Made by a program: the position numbers and the translations under genes | Notes under the pieces: model-generated | The model's database searches: none | What the model was told of the DNA's origin: nothing | What the model saw: only the letters and a program-made list of their open reading frames with translations | Assembly (NCBI GenBank): GCA_012064415.1 | Contig: SSNU01000247.1 | Location: 90,169 to 154,168 of the forward strand | Source of the DNA: Gyrodactylus bullatarudis | Lineage: Eukaryota > Platyhelminthes > Monogenea > Gyrodactylidea > Gyrodactylidae | Direction of reading: 5' to 3' | Length of the DNA stretch: 64,000 nt | Shown: positions 1 to 11,282 of the stretch, piece by piece | How the letters are laid out: each line of letters opens with the position of its first letter | How positions within the stretch are numbered: the first letter of the stretch is position 1

Positions 1-166
1 GAAGTTTATGAATAAATATTCAATCAAATTAAAAACTTCATACCAAAGTTTGTGTTGAGAAACAATGTGAGAAACGCATCTTGTTTTGTCTTATGATAAT
101 ATACAATAATATACATTGTTGGCATTTTGATAGAGATTAGAAGAATCGTTTGCCTTATATTATCAT

Positions 167-2022
167 CAGGGCACCAAAAAAGAATATTTAGCATATTTTT
201 TCTATAGATAGCTTAGCTCACGTAGAACAAATAAAGTTGTTCGAAATTGCTCTGAGACCCCAGGGTCAGGAGATAAAAATGAATATTTTTAGCATATTTT
301 TATGAAAAAAGAATATTTATGCTAAAAGGAATAAAAAGAGAATATTCAAAAATATTTTGATTTTGATAAACAATCCTTTTTTGTACAATTTTTTAAACCT
401 TATATTCATGTGATACCTGTTACCAAGCTGGAAAAATTTCACAATCAATCCCTTATTATCTTAGTAACAAATGAAAAGGCTTTTCAATTTTTCGATAAAA
501 GTTCTAATATTCCTTGTATTTCATTGGTTAATTTCATGGTCAATGTTTAGATTGGTCCCGGATAATATATAATGTCGATAGGTAATTATTAAATTTTGAA
601 AAATTCTATTGTAAAATGTTTGTGTCAAAATATTGCTCTTGTTCCCAGATGAATTGAGAACGACTGAAAAAATGCAACTGGAATGTAAATGCTGCAAGAA
701 AATTCTGTTTTGTAAGAAATCTTCATTATTACAGCATCTTAAAACCGACAAGCACAGAGCTAATAAGGCGAGCAAGTTGATTCAGCAGGAATTACCGACA
801 GCTAAAATTAATTGGGACGAAGAGATTGCAAAAGCCTTCATTGGCTCAAATATTCCGCTACATAAAATGAGAATGCCTGCTATGAAAAACAACTTCCTAT
901 CAAAATTGATTCTAGTGAGACTTGTAGAAGCTACCTTGATAAAATTTATCACGAAAATATAAATCGCATCAAAGAAATTGTTTCAGACCAAAATATTTTT
1001 ATTACTATGGAGGAAGCAGAGTTCAGTGGAAAAAGGATTTTAAATGCTTTGGTTGGAACTTTAAAAAATCCAGAAATTTCGTATTTATATGATTGTGAAT
1101 TCGTTGAAGCTGAACTGGATTCATCGTTGATTACAAGAATGGTGAACAATACTCTAAATTCGTTAAACGTGGATTACTCCAAGTTCAATTTATTCATTTC
1201 AGACGCGGCCTCTTATATGAGAAAAGCTGTTAAGACTCTTAAGGAAATTTATCCCAGTATGTATCATGTTACCTGTTTTGCCCATTTATTACACAATTGT
1301 TGTATGCGAATCAGGAATTACTACCCAAATGTTGATAAAATTATTAGTTCAATAAAATTTCTATGCTTAAAAAATAGAACAAGGAGAAATAAGTTTTTAT
1401 CGATCGGATTACCTCCTTCGCCTGTTGTAACTAGATGGGGAACTTGGTTGGAAGGTGCCATGTACTATGCAGAAAAATTCATTCAAGTCAAGAAAATAGT
1501 TAATGAATTTGAAGGAGAAGGAACACTTTTGAAGAAGGCCAAAAAAGGAAATTCAAAACAGCAATTCCAGAATATCAGCATATTACCAAAAGATTTCTGA
1601 GTTAAGTTTAGGAGCTGATCCTGCATGTGTCGGAGATTACTTGAAAGCTAGAATGGAAAAAAATGACGCATCTGGTATAATTAAAGCCAATAATGTAAAT
1701 GTAAATCCAAATACCCATGCCTTGTTGATGGATTGCCAATGTACAAGTGCTGATGTTGAAAGAAGTTTTTCTCAGCTTAAATATGTTTTAACAGAAAACC
1801 GTATTTTTAAAAAAGATTACATAAAAAAATATGCATTATTCTCTATCTGATAAAATTTAAATATTTATTTTAATAAACTCCTTTTGAGTAATTGTTTTTT
1901 TCATTTTACTTCAGAATAATTTTAGTATATTTTTCTTCAAAAACGAATATTTTTAGCATATAGAAAAGAATAAAATTGAGAATATATATTCTTAAACATT
2001 TAGCATATTTTTTGGTGCCCTG
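167..2022 (+). mobile_element. hAT-family DNA transposon, complete ends, inactive
   Basis: The ends are inverted repeats with 15 identical bases, CAGGGCACCAAAAAA on the left and its complement on the right. The element is flanked by the perfect 8-bp direct repeat ATTATCAT at 159-166 and 2023-2030. An 8-bp target duplication with CAGGG-type ends is the hallmark of hAT elements. Both subterminal regions carry many copies of a motif close to GAATATTTTTAGCATATTTT, probably transposase binding sites (inference). The interior holds a broken transposase related to the CGGBP1/ZBED-type hAT group. The element lies downstream of the ISWI stop codon and disrupts no gene that I can see. Confidence 0.93.
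633..1850 (+). pseudogene. hAT transposase remnant with BED-like zinc finger
   Basis: An N-terminal reading frame (633-962) carries a zinc finger of the form CKCCKK-x10-LLQHLKTDKH, as in CGGBP1/ZBED-like hAT proteins. The frame shifts near 880-890. The homologous reading then continues in another frame through KIYHENINRIKEIV and into the core at 1007-1600, which includes the hAT-like stretch HVTCFAHLLHNCCMRI and the WG..LEGAMYYAE block. A second break near 1560-1640 follows, then a C-terminal piece (1641-1850) with the dimerisation-type motif CTSADVERSFSQLK. Much of the region between core and C-terminus appears deleted. The position where an aspartate is usual (DETTD) reads MEEAEF. The gene cannot make an intact transposase. 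Confidence 0.85.
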
Positions 2023-2030
2023 ATTATCAT

Positions 2031-2422
2031 CCATTGAAATAATATTTTGGTGGGGGGATAAAAATCAAATTTTTATGCAATTCATTTATTATTTTTTTGA
2101 TACTTCTTAGGTATACTGTTTCACGCCTCCTGATTTCACACCTCCTCCTAGACCTAAGCAATTGGAACTTGTTGTTCCCTCCTCTGATGATGACTACTAC
2201 TGACTCTTTGGATAAAATGAGATTTTTGCATTTGTACAATTATTATTATATATTAAATTTTAAATGTTGATTATTGCTGTTGTTGTTGATTACTAGCCCA
2301 ATATATTAACTCTTTTTAGGTATTTTTTTTATAAAATCAGAGTTTCTGTAAAAATTTATTATTTTTTAACTTGGTACTTTTGATTGGTATTGTAAAAAAT
2401 GCTATTTTTCCAACAGTGTAAT
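2031..2422. other. intergenic gap between hAT element and ISWI 3' end
   Basis: This 392-bp stretch lies between the transposon target duplication and the ISWI stop codon. It is AT-rich and contains no coding sequence I can support. It presumably holds the ISWI 3' untranslated region on the minus strand. I see no repeats of note in it. Confidence 0.6.
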
Positions 2423-5400
2423 TTATGATTTAACCTTTTTCTTATTTGACTCCTCATTGGTTATCGTCTTTCTCTTGGCATTACCATTGGCTCCCTTTGC
2501 TGTGCCAGCCTCTTCCAATTCATTCATTTCGCGCTCAATGAGAGTGATAAGGGTGCTACATCTCCGCTGTAATTCCTAACAAATCCAAAAATTATTTCAA
2601 TCACAGTACTATTTATTACTATACTAATAAACCTCAAATTATCAATATTCATAACAAGTTAATTCTAATTCAAGAGTTTTTGGGATACCCGATAATATTA
2701 GCGAAGACTCACGGCTGCAGTTCTTGATCGGAGGAACCAGTCAAATCTGAATTGAGGTGCCAGCCTAACAGCAAGTCGTATTTCATCATAGACACATTCC
2801 TTATCGAATCCAAGCCGATGGAGCATACAGAGGAGAAATCTATCTTCGTCTTCAGTGTAATTTTTCCCTTTATTAGTGCCATATTGAATTCTGAGTTGAT
2901 GGAAAGGAGCGCGATAACGTGCCATTTTCAAATCCAAGGCCCTTCTAATGGCTGCACGTCGTTGAATCTTTGTTTCTCCCTTTTCAATCTGGCAAGAAAT
3001 ACAAGTTTAGTTTTTACTTGACCAATCAAGAAGGATGATAACTTCTCTAGGGGTATGTTACTCACTTGTGCCATGATCTTGTCTATATCATGTAATTCGT
3101 TGCATCTAGTCCAAAAGACACGTGCATACTTTTTAACCTCTTCTGGGGTCTTGTTCTCAACTTCAAGAGAAATCGCTTCCAAGTCATCTCGTCCGTGTTT
3201 TTCATTGGCCTTGATGAATTGAATGAAGTCTCTACGATTCCACGTGACGAAACCTTGAGTCATCAACTTTTCTTTTTCGCTTGTCTCCTCTTCAGTGAGA
3301 GGAGCAGCCTCACTTATTTTGGCCTGTTCTTCTCTACGCTTTTTGTCTGATTCAGGGTCTCCATCAGAGTCAAACGTGACCTTGTAGCCTATTGACTTGC
3401 GATAATAGTAAATTTCTTTGTCCAATAACTCGAATAGTCTCGGTGGGAAGAATTGGAAATCTTGAATATTCGGTTGTTTAGGAGGACGAGGGGCCTTTTG
3501 AGATTTGGTCTCGCCAACACGGAGAGCTTCACGGAAATATGCATCCACGGCATAATTGGCTTTCCTTTCACGTTTTGGAGGTTCAATCCAGCCCTAGGAG
3601 AAAATTTTTAGGTTATAAATATTGCAAAAACTTGATTATTCAGAGAAAGACCAAAATAGTAAAGCATGTGGTCTAGAACGAAAAAAAATTTTTGATTGAT
3701 AATTTATCCAAACTTTTTTGTTTTCTCAACTAAAAATGTAGGCCGGATATCTTAGTGACAGATATTTGATGTTAAGCTACAGCTAATTTAATAATATTCG
3801 CATTTAGCACTTGTACTTTATGAATCAGGGAGAAAATCTGGTCCGACAAATACACTAAACTTCCTAGAAAATGTATTATCCGAAAAATAATCGATCGAAT
3901 TATTTCTACCTGATTACCAGGGCATCCAGAAATATGCTTTTTGAAAAAGAATATATGCTTATAATTTATTCTAAAATTTATTTCAAAATATTCTTTCAAG
4001 AGTTCTAAGAATAATAAACATGTGCATATTTTTTCAAATTTTCTGGCTTAAAATTTCGATGCTCTGTTAAAATGTTCCTTAGCTGTGAGAAGCTTCGCCC
4101 AACCTCTGAACTCGTACACTGACATTTGAGAAGATTAGAATATAGCTTAGGCTCAAAACTTGCTCAGCTTTGATTGAAAATTTCCGAGGCTTGATTTCTA
4201 TTCAATTTTTCTTCTATGTATTTCTTAATATTGGCAGGATCAGCACCGAAATCTAATTCTTTTAATTTTGAGTAGAACTGCTCTATCGTAGCAGATCTGC
4301 TTTTGAAAATTTTACCTGAAGAATTTCAACAAGAAATAACAAGTGCACTTTATTTATTTCAAAAGGCTGGGTTAAATATCAAATATTCATTATATGCTTT
4401 TTGGATGCCCTGCTGAATACTCATGTTTGTTCTGAAGCGCCAAATAAGGCCTGAACTTCAGAATAAATAATAAAAAATTTTATTTTGGCTAATATCACTA
4501 TGCTTTTGTCTCTAAACCTTTTTCCATTAATAATCGAAATATATTTTTTTCGTTCTACATCGATAAAAATAACTCCTTCCGATGCAGAATGGAAAGTTGT
4601 TTCACTTGCCTAAATTTTATGCATCAATATCATAATTGCTGAAAACTAGACGAGTTCAAAGTTGATATGATCGGGATTTTCGTTTTCGAATAAAAATCGA
4701 TTAAATTCCATTTTTAAACTGACTTTAGCTATGGACCCCCGTTTTTTCTTACCGATGACGTCATATTATTTAAGCTTTGCCATGTTGGGAGACCCCCGTT
4801 CTTATTCTAATAATGGAGGATGTTGTATAATTATAATGTTAGCAGATCCTTATCTTCACACCAACCTTTTTTACATTACCATTGAATTCATAAGTGAACC
4901 TCAACGTTAAAATGAAATAGGCAAGTGGAACAACTTTTCATTCTGCATCGGAAGGAGTTATTTTTATTGATGTAGAACGAAAAAAATATATTTCCATTAT
5001 ATATATATAATGGAGCTAGATTAATGGAAAAAGGTTTAGAGGCTATTTTTGTTATTTTATTGTCAAGTTCAAGCCTTATTTGGCGCTTCAGAACACACGA
5101 GGTTCTAAAAATGATATTTTTTTAAAATTACTGGACGTACTCATGAGTAATCAGGTAGAAATAATTCGATAGATTATTTTTCGGATAATACATTTTCTAG
5201 GAAGTTTAGCGTACTCCGATAAATATTTTGTTCGAGATAATGTTACCTCAAGGTATGCATGTTGGCGATAATTATCAATAAATACTAGCCTTCTATCATT
5301 CCAAATTTTAGTTTATATGCTAGAGAATAAGCTACTTGTGTTTTTTTTCTACCTCTAAATTTTTACTTGGTTTTATATGGTAACTAGTACTAAGTAAGTT

Positions 5401-8400
5401 GACAATTAATTTAAGAGGAAGAAATTGTCACTGATTAAATAAAAGATTCAGCAACTTGAATAATCTTTTGCTGACCCAAGTTTTCATCAAGTTTCATTTC
5501 ATTCAAGTCATTGGTGTTAATTTCTACGATGATTGCCTTTACAGGGGGGTTTATCAAGAAAAATTCATAATCTCACCGGTGAAAAGGTTCGTCCGGAAAA
5601 TTGCCTAAACGATAATAGTGATAAAATTCTGGATATAATGTATACAAACAAAAAAGAAATTTTATTTGCAGTTTCCTCTTTAGAGCTGTAAATAGCTCAG
5701 CATCTTCGGCATTTTGCCATTTGAGTATTTCCATCGATCGAGACTATACTACTAATAAATTATTTGAAATTTAAAATTCTTATTTCACCAAATTTATATT
5801 TTGGCAATTTTCCGGATTCCTATTATGGAGGAGGCTTATCTCAACGATGAAAAGCACCGTTCTACTTCTGTGCTATCATTTCAGAATGGTCTAACTAAAC
5901 AACTTTGGTTTGAGTATAAAGCATGAGATGGCAAAAAACAATTTAAATCAGACAATCTAGAATTAATAAAAATAGCTAATTTTGACCCATTTTGTGCTAT
6001 TTTTTGGAAATTATTCTTGCTATTTCAACTAGTTATCTCATGCAGTGAATTGTTGTACATAGAAAATTATGTCAAATTGATATAAACGATAATAAACGAA
6101 TAGTAGGATTGGAATATACATGAGAACTTGTCTAAAACTGTTTGAGTTGATTTTTCTACCTTTGAGATGTGATTTTCATAACTATATCTTCACATACCAA
6201 AGAATCAAAATAACCAGATCTCTACCGCTAGAAAAAATAAGACTTTAAGCAATACTCAAGCCCCACCTCCAACTACCAACCTTCCTTTACAACTCGAAAC
6301 TCTACCAAGCCCACAAATAATCCAGAGTTCCTCAAAGCTCAAGGATCGGTGCCCTCCTTAACCTTGTTTTCTCCCAAGTACGACCGACTTTTGTTAATAT
6401 GTTCGAATATACAGATGACCTAAAACTCGTGATTCCAATTGATGCTGAGCCTCAACCTTTATTAAACGTTATCATTTATAATATTTCAAATCAACTACAC
6501 GACATAAGTTTGGAAATTGATCATAATCAAGTTTATGGCTATAGGTAAAAAAACTATAGAAAATCAAAATTAGTAGAATCCGCCACTCCTCTAATCAAAG
6601 ACCTGAGAGTCATCTGCGACAATAAACTTTTGAATAAAATTTATACTAAACAACGCATATTCCTATCCTCCATATTTGGTAACTTTTCGTATAGAAAGCT
6701 ACTATCCAAAGATTATCTTTTAGCTTCTCAATTTTAAACAAAACTCATAGCCTGAAAAATAGAACAAGAAATGGCAGTAAATTCAGCATACTATCAAACA
6801 AAAAACTATTTCTTAACAGCAAAACTATGAAAAGATGAAAAAAATTTCAAAAACAAGAATATCGAAGCTATTTCCTCACACACTTACTAAGGTTGTAAAG
6901 ATATTGTAAATAAATACACTTTATAAATTAGGAAGATAATTCTGGGAGTAGGGAAAACACGTATCATCAAATACACATTCGATTGCCAAATAATGATAAG
7001 ATAATATAGGGAGGGGAGATAATCGAGAGAACGATGCCTTGGTTTTAATTCACAATATAAAAAGACTCACTTCAAAACCTTCCATTTTTTGTTTGTCCCT
7101 GTAGTCTTCTGACTCGAATACATAAATAGAAGATTTGGCAACATCATCAGGTGTATCAACCTTGAATTGTCTAAGGGAACTCTCACCCATCCCAGATAAT
7201 TTTTCATTCATTTCAGCAGTTTTTTGTTCACCACGAGCGAGGAGAATGTCGATATCTTCATCTTTAATGTCGCTATCCTTGGATCTGAAAATGTAATTGG
7301 CTCCGTGACGAATCATGTCCAACATTTCACCTTTTTGGAGGGTAGTTGCCTTTTGCTCAGTGAGTCTGCCCTGTTGGATGACCAGGTTGTCGAGTCGAAG
7401 CTTCATATCAGCTCTGAGTACAATTTTTTCTTCCACAGTGTTTTCAGTGATGAAACGAAATACTCGGACGTGTTTTTTCTGACCAATACGATGAGCTCTG
7501 TCCATGGCCTGTAAGTCAGATTGGGGATTCCAGTCAGAGTCGTAGATAATGACAACGTCTGCAGTTGCAAGATTGATGCCCAAACCACCGGCTCTAGTTG
7601 AGAGCATAAAGATGAATTTGCTTGAGTTCGGGCGATTGAAATCATCGATTGATTGTTGGCGAATTTCGTAAGCAGTTTGACCGTCAAGACGACAATACTC
7701 GTAACCTCTCCACAGGCAATAGTCTTCAAGGATATCCAACATTCGTGTCATTTGACTAAAGATTAGGACACGTGAGCCCTGTTCCTGTAGTTTGACTAGT
7801 AGCTTGTCTAAAAGGACCATTTTACCACAATTCTGGACCAAATGTTCATCCGTGGAAAATGGAGGGCCAGGTTCAACTCCGTCAAACAGGTATGGATGAT
7901 TACAACACTTTCTTAGCTGCATGAGAATGTTCAAGAGACGCGTGCGTTCTGCCTTGCCAGTAGCATTGATTAGATCAAAATCTTTCATCAACAACTTGGT
8001 ATACAATTCACGTTGCATCTTACTCAGGCCAATATAGATTTTGGTTTCTTTCTTGGGTGGAAGTTTTTTCTCGACTTCAGTCTTCAAACGTCTGAGCAAG
8101 AAGGGTCGTAGAATGTTGTGAAGACGAGTGACGAGGGTGTCTTGTTCCAAAACATTGGTATTGAACATTTCATCAAAGGTATCCGAGGAGGAAAACATGT
8201 CGGGCATAAGGAAATTGAGCAGGGCCCACAGTTCATGAAGATTGTTTTGCAAAGGAGTACCAGTGATTAGGAGACGATGTTTCGACTTGAACTGACGAAC
8301 AACTTCAGAGAGGAGAGAGTGCTCATTCTTGATTCTATGAGCTTCATCTATGATGATATAGGAATAGCGAAACTTTCTTAGTGGACCTTTCTCTTTAATA

Positions 8401-9140
8401 CACATTTCATAGGTAGTTATGAGAACATTCCAGTCTCGGGTAAACAAGTCTTTCAGTATTTTTCTACGCTCTTCCATGTCACCAATGAGACAGATGGTCT
8501 TCAGTGATGGAACCCAATGATTAAACTCATTAACCCAGTTGCGAAGTGTTGACTTGGGAACAATGACAATGTGAGGGCCAGTTATGTTTCTATAATGTCG
8601 AAGATAGCCAATTAAGGAAATTGTTTGAAGAGTTTTACCCAGACCCATTTCATCAGCAAGGATACCGTTGGTGTCAGAGAGGAATAGTTGAATCATCCAA
8701 TTGAGACCTCTAATCTGATAGTCTCTCATTTCGCCACCCTTAACATCTGAAAGAGAATAATTGAGTAAATAAAATTATGAACAGGTCGAGTTTTGAACTT
8801 ACACCAAGGTGAAGCATCAAATCTTGTTATTGAATTGGATTGAGCCTTAACTTCTGTCAAAAGTTCTTCATCTTCTTCTTTTTCAGTACGCATATGACGA
8901 TGACTAAGAAATTTATCAATGTAAATCAAAATTTACTCATTAGCATTGCCAGATTCAGCCTTGTTGGGTGATGTCTGAACATTATCTGCACCAGTATTTT
9001 TAATTCTGGAGATTGCTTCAGCTTTTTTAATGAGCTCTTCAATTCTATTGGCATCCAATTGTGGAGTTGTAGAACTTCCAGCTTGAACAGGATTTTCAGG
9101 CTAAGAATAAAAGATTGAGAATTACCTCTGTGTCACTCAT
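2423..9140 (-). CDS. ISWI: ISWI-type chromatin remodelling ATPase (SMARCA5/Iswi)
   Basis: Seven exons on the minus strand: 9126-9140, 8937-9100, 8803-8903, 7071-8746, 3066-3593, 2713-2988 and 2423-2575. They keep frame and give 970 residues (human SNF2H about 1050, fly Iswi about 1027). The N-terminus is short but keeps the acidic EKEEDEELL autoinhibitory-type stretch. The SNF2 ATPase follows with DEMGLGKT (Walker A), DEAH (Walker B) and DRAHRIGQ (motif VI). Exon 5 begins the HAND domain at [24 protein letters not shown] and SLIDE follow, with [20 protein letters not shown] and [14 protein letters not shown]. The protein would slide nucleosomes as the motor of ACF/CHRAC/NURF-type complexes (family knowledge). 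The first intron is only 25 nt, the second 33 nt, while intron 4 is 3,477 bp and full of transposon debris. The start is an initial exon of just five codons, MSDTE. Confidence 0.95.
3832..5232. repeat. foldback (long inverted repeat) element in ISWI intron
   Basis: Two arms are clear inverted copies. Left-arm blocks lie at about 3832-3909 and 4421-4613, and the right arm is about 4919-5232. Shared blocks include the complement of CATTTTCTAGGAAGTTTAG, the stretch around TTCTGAAGCGCCAAATAAGG, and the one around AACTCCTTCCGATGCAGAAT. By eye the arms are roughly 85-90% identical. The left arm is interrupted by a later 495-bp hAT remnant at 3918-4412. The spacer 4614-4918 is unique and contains two near-identical stretches around GACCCCCGTT. 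The outer limits are approximate because similarity fades beyond 3832 and 5232. Confidence 0.8.
3918..4412 (-). mobile_element. non-autonomous hAT remnant nested in the foldback
   Basis: The ends are CAGGGCATCC on the left and GGATGCCCTG on the right. They are flanked by near-identical 8-bp repeats, CTGATTAC at 3910-3917 and CTGAATAC at 4413-4420. On the minus strand it still encodes the C-terminal part of a hAT transposase: a piece reading [19 protein letters not shown] and another reading [13 protein letters not shown]. Both align with the C-terminal piece of the 167-2022 element, which reads ELSLGADPA and CTSADVERSFSQL. It is therefore an internally deleted relative. It inserted into the foldback arm and so is younger than the foldback. 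Confidence 0.85.
5233..6315. other. ISWI intron 4 segment without recognised features
   Basis: This is AT-rich intronic sequence between the foldback element and the LINE fragment. I found no open frame of interest, no clear repeat and no RNA gene in it. Confidence 0.5.
6316..6740 (+). mobile_element. degraded LINE (non-LTR) reverse-transcriptase fragment
   Basis: In one frame [10 protein letters not shown] at about 6340 matches the PQGSVLGPLLF block of non-LTR reverse transcriptases. After a frameshift, the catalytic-type motif appears as [10 protein letters not shown] (the usual form is YADD). It is followed at the expected spacing by [18 protein letters not shown] sequence (observed: [14 protein letters not shown]), the common VxDLGVxxDxxL thumb motif. 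Stop codons and frameshifts show that it is dead. It lies in antisense orientation in the ISWI intron. The clade cannot be fixed from so short a piece. Confidence 0.7.
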
Positions 9141-9275
9141 TATTTAATTTCAAAATAAGCACTACAGACAACAAATACAAAGAGCCTTCTTTAAATTCAA
9201 ATAATATTTTTGGCTTAGAATTATTTTAAGTGACATAAATTTCAAATTTTTTATTAAAAATAACCGTTTCTCATT
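9141..9275. promoter_or_regulatory. shared ISWI/Nup62 divergent promoter region
   Basis: Only 135 bp separate the two divergent start codons. Both 5' untranslated regions and any promoter elements must lie here. The stretch is AT-rich, and I see no convincing TATA box or other named element. Calling it a bidirectional promoter is inference from the layout. Confidence 0.6.
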
Positions 9276-11121
9276 ATGTTTGGTTCTAATAATGCTTTTG
9301 GGTCAACTGGTAGTGGATTCAATTTCGGTTCAGCTCCTACTACAACTCAGTCTTCAGGTTTTAGTTTTGGATCTTCGAATAGTTCTGGATTTGGTGCTAG
9401 TACCCAGAGTGGTTCACTATTTGGAGGAGCCACTACTACAACAAATTCTTCCTCGTTATTTGGAGGCAATGCAACTCAATCATCATCATCATCATCATCA
9501 ATATTTGGTAATGCTGGAGCAAGTTCAAATACAAATTCTCTTTTTGGTTCTTCAACAGCAGCTCCTCAAACAACTCAAAATTCTGTTTTTGGTTCCACTT
9601 CAAACCCTGCTCAAGCAGGAAATTCCATTTTTAGTTCCTCTACCTCTACAAATCAACCAAGTTCATCATCGCTATTTGGCTCCAATGTTGCATCTACACC
9701 TGCAGCTTCAACAGGTTCAATATTCGGTTCAACACCAGCTACCCAGCCAGCACAAAGCTCTTTATTTGGAAACAACGCATCTACGAACCCTGCTCAATCG
9801 TCAATTTTCGGCTCTTCTACAAATACTGCTGTTCCCGCTCCACAGAATAATCAAAGTTCAATTTTTGGGACTACCCCTCAAATTGGCCAAACTTCACTCT
9901 TTGGAATATCTCAACCTGCACAGCAACCTGCCCCAGCTGCCACTACTCAGTCATCACTATTTGGCTCATCAACGACTACTCCAGCATTTGGAACTGCCAC
10001 AACAAGTAATACAACCGGAACAAGTCTTTTTGGAACAGCCACTCCAAGCAACACAGCTGGAAGTAGCTTATTTGGAACTTCTTCAACTCAAAATACTCAA
10101 GCATCTACTCTATTTGGCAATACTCTCACCTCTGTTACGACTGCATCTACAACAGCTAGTTCAGTACAGCCAACAAGTTCACTATTTGGCACTGCTAAGC
10201 CTGCGACCATTTCATTCGGTTCTACGCCAGCCAATCCTTCTTCTACTACTACACCCGGAGGTATTTTATTTGGTAGTGGGGTTTCTGCTGCAGCTTCTGC
10301 TACAACTCAGACCACTACTGCTACTTCAACTACTAGCAGTACATTAACAAGTTTTGGCTTGAGTAAACCTGCTGTAACCACCACCGCTGTTTCTCAACCT
10401 GCCACTGGCTTAGCAAATGAAACAAAACCAGTTGTATCGACGGCACCATCAACTTCTAATAGTTCTCAAATTACTTTTAGACAGCTTGAAGAGATGGTAT
10501 CAAAATGGAACCAAGACCTTGACGATCACGAGAGACATTTCCTTAACGAAGCTTCTAAATTGAATCAATGGGATAAAGTTCTTGTTAGCAATGCTGACCG
10601 AATTATAGATCTCAAGTCAAAGATAACCAAGTGTGAAAGCGAACAGTCACGAGTTCAACAAGAACTCGACTTTATCGAGGTCCAACAACGTGAACTTGAA
10701 TCGTTACTGGAACCCTTGGAGGCTACTGCAAATGAATTCCCTCCAAGCCATCAGCATGTGGACGTAGAAAGAGATTCCATCTATCAAACTGCCATCACAA
10801 CAGATCTCGAGTTGTCACAGCTCCTGTCCGATCTTAAGCAAACAGCGGAGAAAATCAATCAATGCACTTCTGGTATTACTGAGTCTTCAATTATCAATTC
10901 ACCTTCAAAGAGTGGAGAGACGTCTTGTGTCAAACGTGTTGATACTCTCGGTCAAATTACCCATGTACTGAATTCCCATCTTCATTCACTCAATTACATT
11001 CATAACAAGACTCGTAAGTTTTTCTCATTTCTCATTGAATCTCTTCATTCATTTTCTCTAACTTGCCTTCTTTTTTGCAGAGGATCTAAACCAAGTAATG
11101 AAAATGTTGGAGATTAACTGA
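9276..11121 (+). CDS. NUP62: nucleoporin Nup62
   Basis: Two exons, 9276-11013 and 11081-11121, encode 592 residues. Residues 1 to about 390 are a low-complexity FG domain, rich in Ser, Thr and Ala with repeated SLFG, SIFG and FGS units. FG domains form the permeability barrier and bind transport receptors. Residues from about 400 form the conserved coiled-coil region that pairs with Nup54 and Nup58 in the central channel, starting at FRQLEEMVSKWNQDLDDHER. Splicing a 67-nt intron restores the family C-terminus DLNQVMKMLEIN. Without it the frame would read an aberrant tail. An AATAAA lies at 11185-11190. The gene is head-to-head with ISWI, and the WDR83 reading frame begins only about 160 bp downstream on the same strand. 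Confidence 0.95.
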
Positions 11122-11282
11122 TCATGGATGAAAACGGACAAAAAAACAAGCAAAAAATGTTTGAGAGTATTTTCCTAAATCATAAATAAAAATTATCAAT
11201 TGAAATTCAAAAATCTTTTCATCTAACTTGACCTTAGACACATTTGATTTGTAAAGATTAATGAGTTTTGTTTATCCCCTAG

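Noticed and set aside
9280..10347. Long leucine/histidine-rich open frame of 355 codons
   Set aside because: It is the shifted-frame shadow of the Nup62 FG repeats. Its composition is an artefact of the repeated codons, and the true frame has FG motifs and the conserved coiled coil.
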